Assembly: GCF_000296215.2 (NCBI RefSeq)
Contig: NZ_CP013949.1
Location: 3,589,501 to 3,653,500 of the forward strand
Reading direction: 5' to 3'
Length of the DNA stretch: 64,000 nt
Source: Bradyrhizobium sp. CCGE-LA001
GTDB taxonomy: Bacteria; Pseudomonadota; Alphaproteobacteria; Rhizobiales; Xanthobacteraceae
Part shown: positions 17,066-27,482 of the stretch, in pieces
Layout of the letters: each line of letters opens with the position of its first letter
Numbering within the stretch: the stretch's first letter is position 1
Notes under the pieces: generated by a model
Told to the model about the DNA's origin: nothing
The model's database searches: none
What the model saw: only the letters and a program-made list of their open reading frames with translations
Made by a program: the position numbers and the translations under genes

Positions 17066-18307
17066 ATGACCAAAACGGACTCACAAATCGCCGTCATCGG
17101 CGCCGGACCCGCCGGGCTGATGGCGGCGGAGGTGCTGGCGCAGGGCGGCGCCCGCGTCACCGTCTACGACGCGATGCCGTCCGCGGGCCGCAAGTTCCTG
17201 ATGGCGGGGCGCGGCGGGCTCAATCTCACCCACAGCGAACCGCTCGTCCAGTTCATGGCGCGCTATCGCGAGGCGGCGCCGAAGCTGCGAGCGGCGATCG
17301 AGCCGCTTCCGCCGGATGCGCTGCGCGCCTGGAGCGAGGCGCTGGGCGAGCCGACCTTCGTCGGCACCAGCGGCCGCGTGTTTCCGAAGGCATTCAAGGC
17401 CTCGCCCTTGCTGCGCGCCTGGCTGCGGCGGCTCGATGCCAGCGGCGTGCGGTTCGCATTTCGTCATCGCTGGATCGGTTGGGACGGCGAGGGGCGGCTG
17501 CGGTTTCAGACGCTCGACGGCATGCTTGCCGTCGCCGCGGACGCCACCGTGCTGGCGCTGGGCGGTGCAAGCTGGCCGCGCTTGGGATCGGACGGCCATT
17601 GGACGACAATCCTCGCCGACAAGGGCATCGCGATCTCCCCGCTGCGTCCGGCGAATTGCGGCTTCACGGTTAGCTGGTCGGATGTCTTCCGCGCGCGTTT
17701 CGAGGGCCAGCCGCTCAAGGCGATTGCGCTGAGCTTCGGCCCGCACAGCCTTCGCGGCGAAGCGATCGTCACGCAAGCCGGGATCGAGGGAGGTGCGATC
17801 TATGCCCTTTCGGCCGAACTGCGCGAGGCGGTTGGCGCGAAGGGCGAGGCGGTGCTGCAGATCGCCCTCCGTCCGGACGTCGATCAGGTCGAACTGGTCA
17901 GGCGCCTGTCCGCATCGCGCGGCAAACAGTCATTCTCGAATTTCCTTCGGAAGGCAGCGCAGCTTTCGCCCGTCGCAGTTGGCCTGCTTCAGGAAGCCGC
18001 GATCAGCGCAGGTCAGTCGCTATCGGCGATGTCGCCGGAGCGATTGGCCGAGCTCATCAATAGCGTACCGATCAAGCTCACGGGCGTGGCGCCTATCGCG
18101 CGCGCGATCTCGAGTGCCGGAGGCATCTCGTTCGACGAACTCGATACGCATTATATGATCCGCAAGCTGCCGGGCGTATTCGCCGCCGGCGAGATGCTGG
18201 ACTGGGAGGCGCCGACCGGCGGCTATCTGCTGCAGGCGTCGTTTGCGACGGGCGCTGCCGCGGGCAGGGGCCTGCTGGAGTGGCTCGCCCAATCGCAGAA
18301 ATCGTAG
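17066..18307 (+). CDS. HI0933/YhiN-type flavoprotein (TIGR03862-like)
   Basis: A 413-residue FAD protein. Its dinucleotide-binding motif is IAVIGAGPAGLMAAEVLAQGG at residues 8-28. The family stretch GRKFLMAGRGGLNLTHSEP follows, then LALGGASWPRLGSDG in the middle. The end, GVFAAGEMLDWEAPTGGYLL, contacts FAD. Proteins of this family are putative NAD(P)/FAD oxidoreductases with no firmly assigned reaction. The gene stands alone between two repeat elements, which suggests a single-gene transcript. Confidence 0.9.
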   Translation: MTKTDSQIAVIGAGPAGLMAAEVLAQGGARVTVYDAMPSAGRKFLMAGRGGLNLTHSEPLVQFMARYREAAPKLRAAIEPLPPDALRAWSEALGEPTFVGTSGRVFPKAFKASPLLRAWLRRLDASGVRFAFRHRWIGWDGEGRLRFQTLDGMLAVAADATVLALGGASWPRLGSDGHWTTILADKGIAISPLRPANCGFTVSWSDVFRARFEGQPLKAIALSFGPHSLRGEAIVTQAGIEGGAIYALSAELREAVGAKGEAVLQIALRPDVDQVELVRRLSASRGKQSFSNFLRKAAQLSPVAVGLLQEAAISAGQSLSAMSPERLAELINSVPIKLTGVAPIARAISSAGGISFDELDTHYMIRKLPGVFAAGEMLDWEAPTGGYLLQASFATGAAAGRGLLEWLAQSQKS

Positions 18308-18393
18308 GGTGGGCAAAGGCGCGAAGCGCCGTGCCCACCATCTTTCGCAATTACGGCGAGAACTCGTGGGCACGCTTCGCTTTGCCACCCTAC
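18305..18393. repeat. Intergenic inverted repeat, family D
   Basis: The ends are inverted copies (tagggtgggcaaaggcg ... gctttgccaccctac), with an inner pair gcgccgtgcccacc/cgtgggcacgc. It lies in the gap between the convergent flavoprotein and aldolase-like genes and begins inside the flavoprotein stop region, so it may act as a bidirectional terminator-like hairpin. A remnant of similar sequence (gtcgggtgggcaaagcgg) is seen at 7794-7812. Confidence 0.65.
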
Positions 18394-18405
18394 GGTGGCC
18401 TGCCC

Positions 18406-19485
18406 CTACCTGAGCTTGCCCCGCGCCGCGACCGGCAGCGTGCCGATGATCTCCTCGCCGCGCACCATCACCACCTCGTCCATCATGTTGACGACGACGC
18501 AGACGTGGTTGGGCACGATGCGGACGATATCGCCGACATTCGGCCGCGTGTTGCTGCGGGAGAGGTCGAGGAAGCCGTGCTCCTCGGCGAATTTAGCGAT
18601 TCTGGCCTCGGGATGCTCGAGAATTAGGCCGTGACCCTCGAGCCCACCGGTGTCCGAGGTCAGCGTCTTCGAGCCGGCGTCGAGGATGCCGCGCTCGGGC
18701 GCGGCGCGGCTCACCACCGTCGAATAGATGTGCAGCGCGCAATCGTCCCAGGTGGCGACGCCGGCGGCGACCTGCATGCGGTCGTTATAGATATACGTTC
18801 CGAAGCGATGCTCGGTGCCGCCCTTGAGCTTGCCAAGATTCTTCAGGTTCGGCGTGCCGCCGGTGGAGACGATCTTTGCATCGAGGCCGTGCGCGCGTAC
18901 GCCCGCCAGTGCCTCGTCATAGAACTTCTGCGCGTCTGCCCAGCCGGTCTCGGTCGGGTACATCATGAAGCCCGCGAATTCGAGTCCCTTGGACCCGGCG
19001 ATCTCGCGCGCCAGCGCGATCGCTTCGGCCGGCGTCTCGACGCCCGCGCGCTTGCGCCCCGTGTCGCACTCGACCACGACCGAGAGCGGACGCCCCGATG
19101 CGGCGGCCGCCTTGGGCAGCCCTGCGACGACGGTCGAATTGTCGGCGGCGACCGTCATGTTGGCCTTCGCCTGGAGCGCGCCGAGCCGGGCCATCTTCTC
19201 CTCGCCGAGCAGATTGAAGCTGATCAGGATGTCGTCGATGCCGGCATTGGCCATGATCTCGGCTTCGCCGAGCTTCTGGCACGTGATGCCCTTCGCGCCC
19301 GCGGCGACCTGCATCTTGGCTATGGTCGGGTTCTTGTGCGTCTTGATGTGGGGCCTGTTGGAGACGCCGGCGTCGTCGCAGGCCTTCTGGATCCGCGCGA
19401 TGTTGCGCTCGACCCGATCCATGTCGATGACGGCACAGGGCGTTCCATATTCGCGGGCGATCTTGGCGGCGAGGGGAGTGGTCAT
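18406..19485 (-). CDS. D-threonine aldolase-like PLP enzyme (DSD1 family)
   Basis: A 359-residue fold-type III PLP enzyme. The N-terminal alanine-racemase-like barrel carries the Schiff-base Lys in NRPHIKTHKNPTIA near residue 49. The C-terminal domain has the metal site seen in D-threonine aldolase/D-serine dehydratase proteins, and PNHVCVVVNMMDEVV supplies the His and Cys ligands. It would cleave D-3-hydroxy amino acids such as D-threonine to glycine and an aldehyde, or deaminate D-serine. Sequence alone does not choose between these. It is 3 bases downstream of the ABC-F gene on the same strand. Confidence 0.88.
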   Translation of the reverse strand: MTTPLAAKIAREYGTPCAVIDMDRVERNIARIQKACDDAGVSNRPHIKTHKNPTIAKMQVAAGAKGITCQKLGEAEIMANAGIDDILISFNLLGEEKMARLGALQAKANMTVAADNSTVVAGLPKAAAASGRPLSVVVECDTGRKRAGVETPAEAIALAREIAGSKGLEFAGFMMYPTETGWADAQKFYDEALAGVRAHGLDAKIVSTGGTPNLKNLGKLKGGTEHRFGTYIYNDRMQVAAGVATWDDCALHIYSTVVSRAAPERGILDAGSKTLTSDTGGLEGHGLILEHPEARIAKFAEEHGFLDLSRSNTRPNVGDIVRIVPNHVCVVVNMMDEVVMVRGEEIIGTLPVAARGKLR

Positions 19486-19488
19486 TTT

Positions 19489-21303
<1,815 letters not shown>

Positions 21304-21311
21304 GGTCAGCC

Positions 21312-21797
21312 TTAGCTCGTTGCGGCCTGATCGGCACGGCGGCGCTGGATCCGGCGCAGCGTCTGGTCGAGCGCCGAAAGGAAGGCGGAGCGATCGCGGG
21401 GCGCGAACGAGCGTGGACCACCAGTGACTTCGCCGGCCGAGCGCAAATCCGTCATGAGATTTCGCACCGCCAGCGTCATCCCGATCGATTCTTCCGTGAA
21501 CGGCTTTCCGTTCGGCGCGATCACGTCCGCGCCGGCCTTGACGCAGCGGCTCGCCAGCGGAATGTCCGATGTCACGACGACGTCGCCGTGCCGGGCACGC
21601 TCGGCGATCCAGTCGTCGGCGGCGTCCATGCCGGCGCCGGCAGCGATGCGCTCGATCAGCGGATCCTGCGGCACGCGGATGAAATTGCCGGCGACGACGC
21701 TCACGGGCACGCCATGCCGGAGCGCGACGCGGTAAATCTCGTCCTTCACCGGACAGGCGTCGGCGTCGACATAGATGCGGGTGGGGGTGTCATTCAT
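21312..21797 (-). CDS. YaiI/YqxD family protein (UPF0178, DUF188)
   Basis: About 161 residues. It opens with the family signature IYVDADACPVKDEIYRVALR, continues with AAGAGMDAADDWIAERA and ends with an Arg-rich tail. The fold is PIN/NYN-nuclease-like with several conserved Asp residues, but no reaction is established for the family. The start at 21797 skips ten upstream residues in the open frame, because the family begins right before the IYVDAD strand. It ends 8 bases before the ABC-F start on the same strand, so co-transcription is likely. Confidence 0.92.
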   Translation of the reverse strand: MNDTPTRIYVDADACPVKDEIYRVALRHGVPVSVVAGNFIRVPQDPLIERIAAGAGMDAADDWIAERARHGDVVVTSDIPLASRCVKAGADVIAPNGKPFTEESIGMTLAVRNLMTDLRSAGEVTGGPRSFAPRDRSAFLSALDQTLRRIQRRRADQAATS

Positions 21798-21904
21798 TCG
21801 CCGCGTGGTACCCCATTCGGGCCGCAAAGGCGAGGGGATTGACCGGTGTTCCCAGGGCTCTACGATCGGCCCTCAACCAACAAGAATTCGAGGGAACGCC
21901 CGTC

Positions 21905-22705
21905 ATGCCGAACCGGCTCGAAACCTACCGCGTCGAGGCCTACAACACCGCCAAGCAATCCGAAAACAAGATGCATGACGACAATGTGGCGCGCCGCTTC
22001 GGCTTTTCCGGCGGGCTCGTCCCGGGCGTCGATGTCTTCGCCTACATGATGCACGTGCCGATTGCCCGCTGGGGCCGCGATTTCCTCCGCCGCGGGCTGG
22101 TCGAGGCCCGCTTCATCAAGCCGGTGTATGATGGCGAGACCGCCGATGTCGACGCCACCGAACACAACGAGCTGCTCACGATCGAGGTGTTCAGCCGCAC
22201 TGAGCTGTGCGCCACGGGCACGGCCGCGCTGCCGGCCGCCGCACCTGCGGTCGCATTGAGCGACTATGTCGAGGTGCCCGCTGTCGCCGAGCGCAAACCG
22301 GTCAGCCCTGCAACGTTCGAGACCGGCAAGTGGCTCGGGACGACGCCGCGCCGCTGGGCGGGACAGGATGCGGCCGACTATCTCGCGGATGTCAGGGAGG
22401 CCGACCCGATCTTCGCCCGTGAGGGGCTCGGCCATCCCGGCCTGATCCAGCGCGTCATGAACCGCGTACTGGTGGACAACACCATCCTGGGTCCGTGGAT
22501 TCACGTCGGCAGCCGCATGCAGCTGCTGTCAGCCGCGCGCACTGGCGACGAGATCACCGCGCGGGCGAAGGTCACCGCGAACTACGAGAAGAAAGGCCAC
22601 CGCTTCGTCGAGCTCGACGCTCTCGTCGTCGCCAACGGTACGACGCCGCTGGCGCATTGCCAGCACACCGCGATCTATCAGCCGCGCGAACAGGCGGCAG
22701 CTTAG
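21905..22705 (+). CDS. Conserved hypothetical protein, probable double-hotdog (MaoC-like) fold
   Basis: A 266-residue protein. The N-terminal half (NVARRFGFSGGLVPGVDVFAY, then ARFIKPVYDGE) resembles the substrate-binding half of MaoC/hotdog proteins. The C-terminal half (WIHVGSRMQLLSAARTGDEI, then HRFVELDALVVANG) looks like a second hotdog domain. The catalytic Asp/His pair of MaoC hydratases is not obvious, so it may bind rather than hydrate CoA esters. The start at 21905 is the ATG that gives the conserved-looking N-terminus; an earlier ATG at 21839 is possible. No operon partner is seen. Confidence 0.75.
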   Translation: MPNRLETYRVEAYNTAKQSENKMHDDNVARRFGFSGGLVPGVDVFAYMMHVPIARWGRDFLRRGLVEARFIKPVYDGETADVDATEHNELLTIEVFSRTELCATGTAALPAAAPAVALSDYVEVPAVAERKPVSPATFETGKWLGTTPRRWAGQDAADYLADVREADPIFAREGLGHPGLIQRVMNRVLVDNTILGPWIHVGSRMQLLSAARTGDEITARAKVTANYEKKGHRFVELDALVVANGTTPLAHCQHTAIYQPREQAAA

Positions 22706-22728
22706 GGCTGGTGATTCCTCGCATTGAC

Positions 22729-22830
22729 TGTCATTCCCCGCGAAGGCGGGGAATCCAGCACGCCGCATCGTCTCGGTTCTACCGCGCTGTCTCTGGAATA
22801 CTGGATCGCCCGCCTTCGCGGGCGATGACA
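22729..22830. repeat. Intergenic palindromic repeat, family A
   Basis: Begins tgtcattccccgcgaaggcg and ends cgccttcgcgggcgatgaca, each end being itself a palindrome around a tactggat-type core. It is close kin to the element at 33003. It lies between the convergent hotdog-like and CoxL-like genes. Confidence 0.75.
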
Positions 22831-22852
22831 GCGGAAGCTGGGGAGCGCGCGT

Positions 22853-25225
22853 CTACGCCGCCTTCGCCTTCGCCTCCTGGATCGCGCGCCAAACCCGCTC
22901 CGGGGTCAGCGGCATGTCGATGTGCTTGATGCCGTAGTCGGAGAGCGCGTCCAGCACCGCGTTCACGACCGTCGACAGGCTGCCGGCGCAGCCGGCTTCG
23001 CCGCAGCCCTTGCTGCCAAGCGGATTGGTGGTCGCCGGCACCGGGTGATCGCCGACAGTCATGTTCGGCACGTCCTCGGCGCGGGGCAGGGCATAGTCCA
23101 TCAGCGAGCCCGTGATCGGCTGGCCGCTCTCGTCGTAGCGGATGTGCTCCATCAGCGCCTGGCCGATGCCCTGGACGACGCCGCCATGGAGCTGGCCTTC
23201 GACCAACAGCGGGTTGATCACCGTGCCGAAATCGTTCACCGCGCTGTAGCGAACGATCTGCACCACGCCAGTCTCCGGGTCGATCTCGACCTCGGCGACG
23301 TGGCAGCCGTTCGGGAATGCCGAGGCGACCGGCTCGCTGGTGTGGTCGACATCGAGGCTATCGGGCACGCCGTCAGGCACCTTGCCGTCATGCAGCTTCC
23401 TGGCGAGCTCCATGATGTCGATGCTGCGATCGGTGCCGGCGATCGTGAAGCTGCCGCCTTCGAACTCGATGTCGGCCTCCGACGCTTCCAGCAGATGCGC
23501 CGCAACCCGCTTGCCCTTCTCGATGACGAGCTTTGCAGCCCCCACGATGGCCTGGCCGCTCGCGGTGATCGAACGCGAGCCGCCGGTGCCGTTGCCGGTG
23601 TGCACGATGTCGCTGTCGCCCTGCACGAGCTTCACGCTCTCGAAGGGGACGCCGAGCTGCTCGCACAGCACCTGCGCGAATGGCGTTGCATGACCCTGGC
23701 CGTAATCGAGCGTGCCGGTGACGAGCTGCACCGTGCCGTCAGAGTCGAACACGATCTTGCCGAGCTCGGGGCTCGGCGGTGCCGTGACCTCGAGATAGGA
23801 GCCGACCGCAATGCCGCGCAGCTTGCCGGCCTTCTTGCTCTCCTTCTTGCGCTTGGCGAAATTCTCGTGGTCGGAGATCTCCAGTGCCTTGTTGAACACC
23901 GCCTGGAAGTCACCGCTGTCATAGGTGACGCCGGAGGACGCCTGGAACGGGATCTGGTTCGGCTTGATGAAGTTGCGCTTGCGCAAGGTCAGCCGGTTGA
24001 TGCCCATCTCGTCGGCGGCGCGGTCGATCAGCCGCTCCATGTAATAGTTCGCTTCGGGCCGGCCGGCGCCGCGATAGGCGCCCATCAGCGTGGTGTTGGT
24101 CAGCACCACCTTGATGTCGACGCCCATCAGCGGCGTACGATAGACACTGGAAAAATTCTTGCCGGTGTTGAGCGAGAGTGGGCCGGGCGCAACGCCGGTG
24201 ATGTAGGCGCCGAGATTGCCGTAGCCTTCGAGCTTGGCCGCGAGGAAATGACCCTCGGCATCGAGCGCCAGCTCGCCGTGGATCTTCTGCGCGCGGCCGT
24301 GGCTGTCGGAGAGGAAGCTGGTGGAGCGTTCGTCCAGCCACTTCACGGGACGGCCGAGCGCCTTCGCCGCATACAGGATGCACATATATTCGGGATAGTT
24401 GATGTTCTTCATTCCGAAGGAGCCGCCGACATTGGCGGTGAGGATGCGCACCTTCTCGTTCGGCACTTTCAGGTTCTTGGCGAGATTGGCGCGGTTGCCG
24501 GCAACGCCCTGGGTCGGCACCTGAAGCGTGTAGCGTTCGGCCTTCTTGTCGTAGGAGGCGAGCCCGACGCGCGGCTCCATCGAGACCACCGCGACGCGCG
24601 TGTTCTCGATATCGATCTTGGTGACATGGGCAGCGCTGGCGAAGGCGGCGTTGACCTTGTCCATGTCGCCATAGTGATAATCGAGCGCGACATTGTTCGG
24701 GATATGGTCATAGAGCTGCGGCGCGCCGGGCCTGGCGGCTTCCTCGGGGTCCGTCACCGCCGGCAGCGGCTCGATGTCGAGTTCGACCGCTTCAGCCGCA
24801 TCGCGCGCCTGAGCCAGCGTCTCGGCCACCACGAAGGCGACGGGATCGCCGACGAAGCGGACCTTGTCGGTCGCCAGCGGCTGGCGGTTGGTCTGGAGCA
24901 GGGGCGAGCCGTCGCGGCTCTTCAGCGGCAGGCCACAGGTGAAGGGGCCGTAGCCGGCGGCATCGAGATCCTTGCCGGTCCACACACCCAGCACGCCTGG
25001 CATCGCCTTGGCGGTATCGATGCCGATGCCGCGGATGATGCCATGGGCATGGGTGGAACGGACGACCACGGCATAGGCTTGGCCCGGCAGGTTGAAATCA
25101 TCGGTATAGCGGCCCTTGCCGCGAACCAGCGTGTCGTCCTCCTTGCGGCGGACGGGCTGCCCGACGCCATATTTTTGCAGTGCAATAGCGTTTTCGAGCG
25201 TGGACGATTTGGTGTGTTCTTGCAT
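22853..25225 (-). CDS. Xanthine dehydrogenase/CO dehydrogenase-family molybdopterin-binding subunit (CoxL form II type)
   Basis: A 790-residue large subunit of a molybdenum hydroxylase. The N-terminal a/b hammerhead domain (residues about 20-130) is followed by the Moco-binding domain. The active-site loop reads AYRGAGRPE, the form II sequence, whereas form I CO dehydrogenases have AYRCSFR. NVGGSFGMK and the C-terminal GVVQGIGQALME plus GSKGCGEAGCAGS segment with the conserved Glu are present. It would hydroxylate a small carbonyl or heteroaromatic substrate. The start at 25225 is preferred to 25249 because CAGGTC lies upstream. No FAD (CoxM) or 2Fe-2S (CoxS) subunit gene is adjacent, so the partners must be elsewhere. 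Confidence 0.92.
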   Translation of the reverse strand: MQEHTKSSTLENAIALQKYGVGQPVRRKEDDTLVRGKGRYTDDFNLPGQAYAVVVRSTHAHGIIRGIGIDTAKAMPGVLGVWTGKDLDAAGYGPFTCGLPLKSRDGSPLLQTNRQPLATDKVRFVGDPVAFVVAETLAQARDAAEAVELDIEPLPAVTDPEEAARPGAPQLYDHIPNNVALDYHYGDMDKVNAAFASAAHVTKIDIENTRVAVVSMEPRVGLASYDKKAERYTLQVPTQGVAGNRANLAKNLKVPNEKVRILTANVGGSFGMKNINYPEYMCILYAAKALGRPVKWLDERSTSFLSDSHGRAQKIHGELALDAEGHFLAAKLEGYGNLGAYITGVAPGPLSLNTGKNFSSVYRTPLMGVDIKVVLTNTTLMGAYRGAGRPEANYYMERLIDRAADEMGINRLTLRKRNFIKPNQIPFQASSGVTYDSGDFQAVFNKALEISDHENFAKRKKESKKAGKLRGIAVGSYLEVTAPPSPELGKIVFDSDGTVQLVTGTLDYGQGHATPFAQVLCEQLGVPFESVKLVQGDSDIVHTGNGTGGSRSITASGQAIVGAAKLVIEKGKRVAAHLLEASEADIEFEGGSFTIAGTDRSIDIMELARKLHDGKVPDGVPDSLDVDHTSEPVASAFPNGCHVAEVEIDPETGVVQIVRYSAVNDFGTVINPLLVEGQLHGGVVQGIGQALMEHIRYDESGQPITGSLMDYALPRAEDVPNMTVGDHPVPATTNPLGSKGCGEAGCAGSLSTVVNAVLDALSDYGIKHIDMPLTPERVWRAIQEAKAKAA

Positions 25226-25433
25226 GGGAATGACCTGAAAAGCCGGCATTTGCGCATTTTCGCGGCAGCGGGGGACCGGTCTCCTTGAGATAACCCACCA
25301 CCCCGTTCACGACAACGCACGAATGGGCATGGTCCCATGTGATGCGTTGTTGCGCAGGCCGACCGCGCTGCTAATGTTTCAGGCGAAAAAGCAATTCCAG
25401 ATCGGCCCATTGGGCCGCGGAAAGACAGTTTGT

Positions 25434-26507
25434 ATGAATGACCACACGCGGCTCCGCGACGGCCACGGGCTGCACGGTGAGCTGGAGAGGTCGATGGCCG
25501 CGGTGGCGTTGGCCACTGGGCCGGCCGTCCCCGTGCAGGCGCCGGGAACCGGCGTCTATGCGGCGCTGGACCTCGGCACCAACAATTGCAGACTGCTGAT
25601 CGCCTGTCCGACCCAGGACGGCTTTCGCGTGGTCGATTCCTTCTCGCGCATCATCCGGCTCGGCGAGGGCGTCTCGGCCACGGGCTGCATCAGCGAGGCC
25701 GCGATCGAGCGTGCCATCGCCGCGCTCAGCATCTGCCGCGACAAGATCAATCTGCGCAAGGCGCGCCGGCTCCGGCTGATCGCGACCGAAGCTTGCCGCG
25801 CAGCGTCGAATGCGGAAGGTTTCCGCAGCCGCGTCGCGGCCGAGACCGGCATCGAGCTCGAGGTGATCGACCGCGAGACCGAGGCGGCGCTCGCCGTGCT
25901 CGGTTGCTCGCCGCTGGTCGATCCCAGGGGCAGGGGGGCGATCCTGTTCGACATCGGCGGCGGCTCGACCGAGCTGGTGCGGATCGAGCGCGATCCGGAA
26001 AATCCCGAGCCGCGGATCCGGGCCTGGATGTCGATCCCGTTCGGCGTGGTCACGCTCGCCGAGCAGTTCGGCGGCCGCGACGTCACCCCGGAGATCTATG
26101 CCGCGATGGAGCGCGAGGTCGCCAATCACGTCGCGCCGTTTGCGGCGGAGCACGGCCGCGACCTCGCCGACATGCACCTGCTGGGCACGTCGGGCACGGT
26201 GACGACGCTCGCCGGCATCCATCTCAACCTCGCGCGCTACGACCGCCGCCGTATCGACAGCATCTGGATGAACGATGCCGACGTCACCGCAACCATCAAC
26301 AAGCTGCTCGGCATGAGCTACGTGGAGCGCGCGGCCAACAATTGCATCAGCGTCGAGCGCGCCGATCTCGTGCTGGCCGGCTGCGCCATCCTCGATGCCA
26401 TCAGGCATGCCTTCCCGCTGCCGCGGCTGCGCGTCGCCGATCGGGGCCTGCGCGAGGGCATGCTGGTCGAGATGATGCGCGAGGACGGCGCGCTCAGGAG
26501 CTGGTGA
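25434..26507 (+). CDS. Ppx/GppA phosphatase family protein
   Basis: About 357 residues of the ASKHA exopolyphosphatase/guanosine pentaphosphatase family. Phosphate 1 motif ALDLGTNNCRLLIA and phosphate 2 motif ILFDIGGGSTELVRIE are both present, with conserved TEACRAASN between them. It hydrolyses polyphosphate or pppGpp. The length is that of the short, single-core proteins common in rhizobia, which lack the C-terminal HD-like extension. The start at 25434 is chosen because residues upstream of it have no family character. rlmE starts one base after its stop, so the two form an operon. Confidence 0.9.
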   Translation: MNDHTRLRDGHGLHGELERSMAAVALATGPAVPVQAPGTGVYAALDLGTNNCRLLIACPTQDGFRVVDSFSRIIRLGEGVSATGCISEAAIERAIAALSICRDKINLRKARRLRLIATEACRAASNAEGFRSRVAAETGIELEVIDRETEAALAVLGCSPLVDPRGRGAILFDIGGGSTELVRIERDPENPEPRIRAWMSIPFGVVTLAEQFGGRDVTPEIYAAMEREVANHVAPFAAEHGRDLADMHLLGTSGTVTTLAGIHLNLARYDRRRIDSIWMNDADVTATINKLLGMSYVERAANNCISVERADLVLAGCAILDAIRHAFPLPRLRVADRGLREGMLVEMMREDGALRSW

Positions 26508-26508
26508 G

Positions 26509-27201
26509 ATGGCCAAGGACACCACCGGCCGCTTGCACGTCCAGGTCAAGACCGGCGGCAAGCGCAAGCTCTCGTCGAAGCTGTGGCTGGAGCGGCAGCT
26601 CAACGATCCCTATGTCGCCAAGGCCAAGGCGGCCGGCTATCGCTCGCGCGCGGCGTTCAAGCTGCTGGAGATCGACGACAAGTTTCGTCTGCTGAAACCG
26701 GGCATGGCCGTGGTCGACCTCGGCGCGGCGCCCGGCGGCTGGAGCCAGATCGCGGCCAAGCGCGTCGGCTCCACGGAAGGCAAGGGCAAGGTCGTCGCGA
26801 TCGACTTGCTGGAGATGCCGGAAATTCCCGGCGTCGATTTCGCGCAGCTCGACTTCATGGACAATGACGCTCCCGAGAAGCTGACCGCGATGCTCGGCGG
26901 CAAGGCCGACGTCGTGATGTCCGATATGGCCGCCAACACCACCGGCCATCGCAAGACCGACCAGCTTCGCATCGTCGGCCTGGTCGAGACCGCGGCCGCG
27001 TTCGCCTGCGACGTGCTCGAGCCCGGCGGCAGTTTCCTGGCAAAGACGTTCCAGAGCGGCGCCGACGCCGAGCTGCTGGCCCAGCTCAAGCGCGACTTCG
27101 CGACGGTGCGGCACGTCAAGCCCGCCGCGAGCCGCCAGGATTCCTCGGAGCGCTATGTGCTGGCGACCGGGTTTCGGGGCGCTGCCATGAGCCAGCCGTA
27201 G
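26509..27201 (+). CDS. rlmE: 23S rRNA (uridine-2'-O)-methyltransferase RlmE (FtsJ)
   Basis: A 230-residue SAM methyltransferase that modifies U2552 of 23S rRNA. Present are the KDKE-type catalytic residues in SRAAFKLLEIDDKF, the SAM loop VVDLGAAPGGWSQIA, DVVMSDMAANTTGHRKTD, and FLAKTFQSG carrying the second catalytic Lys. The N-terminal extension is basic (GGKRKLSSKLWLERQL), as is usual in alphaproteobacteria. The ATG lies one base after the phosphatase stop. GCTCAGGAG inside the upstream gene is the ribosome-binding site. Confidence 0.95.
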   Translation: MAKDTTGRLHVQVKTGGKRKLSSKLWLERQLNDPYVAKAKAAGYRSRAAFKLLEIDDKFRLLKPGMAVVDLGAAPGGWSQIAAKRVGSTEGKGKVVAIDLLEMPEIPGVDFAQLDFMDNDAPEKLTAMLGGKADVVMSDMAANTTGHRKTDQLRIVGLVETAAAFACDVLEPGGSFLAKTFQSGADAELLAQLKRDFATVRHVKPAASRQDSSERYVLATGFRGAAMSQP

Positions 27202-27482
27202 GTTCTCTTTCGATCAGGGTAGAGCGATCGCGCCGGCCGCTCTCATGATGCAACGCGCTTCGGCCTGAGAGCGGGCGGACGAACAGCCACTGGCGCGGAT
27301 GTACGCAGTGCCGCCCACGTCGCGAATGAGCAATCCCTCTCCCTTAGCTCTTGTCGCCCTCGTGGAGATCGATGGCGCGCCTGGCGTGCCGTCGGTCGGG
27401 AGCCGAAGAGACCTGCGGTTCTCCACGAGGCGCCCTTGCGTAGGTCATCTTCACAGAGGTCTTGTGGGTCTCTCCGGGCCGG

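Noticed and set aside
22922..25288. A 788-codon frame antisense to the CoxL-type gene.
   Set aside because: Shadow of the molybdoenzyme gene; low-complexity composition and no recognisable domain.
27214..27426. A 70-codon minus-strand frame in the gap between rlmE and the RTX gene.
   Set aside because: No ribosome-binding site, no recognised family and competing frames of similar length. The 281-base gap is left without a gene.
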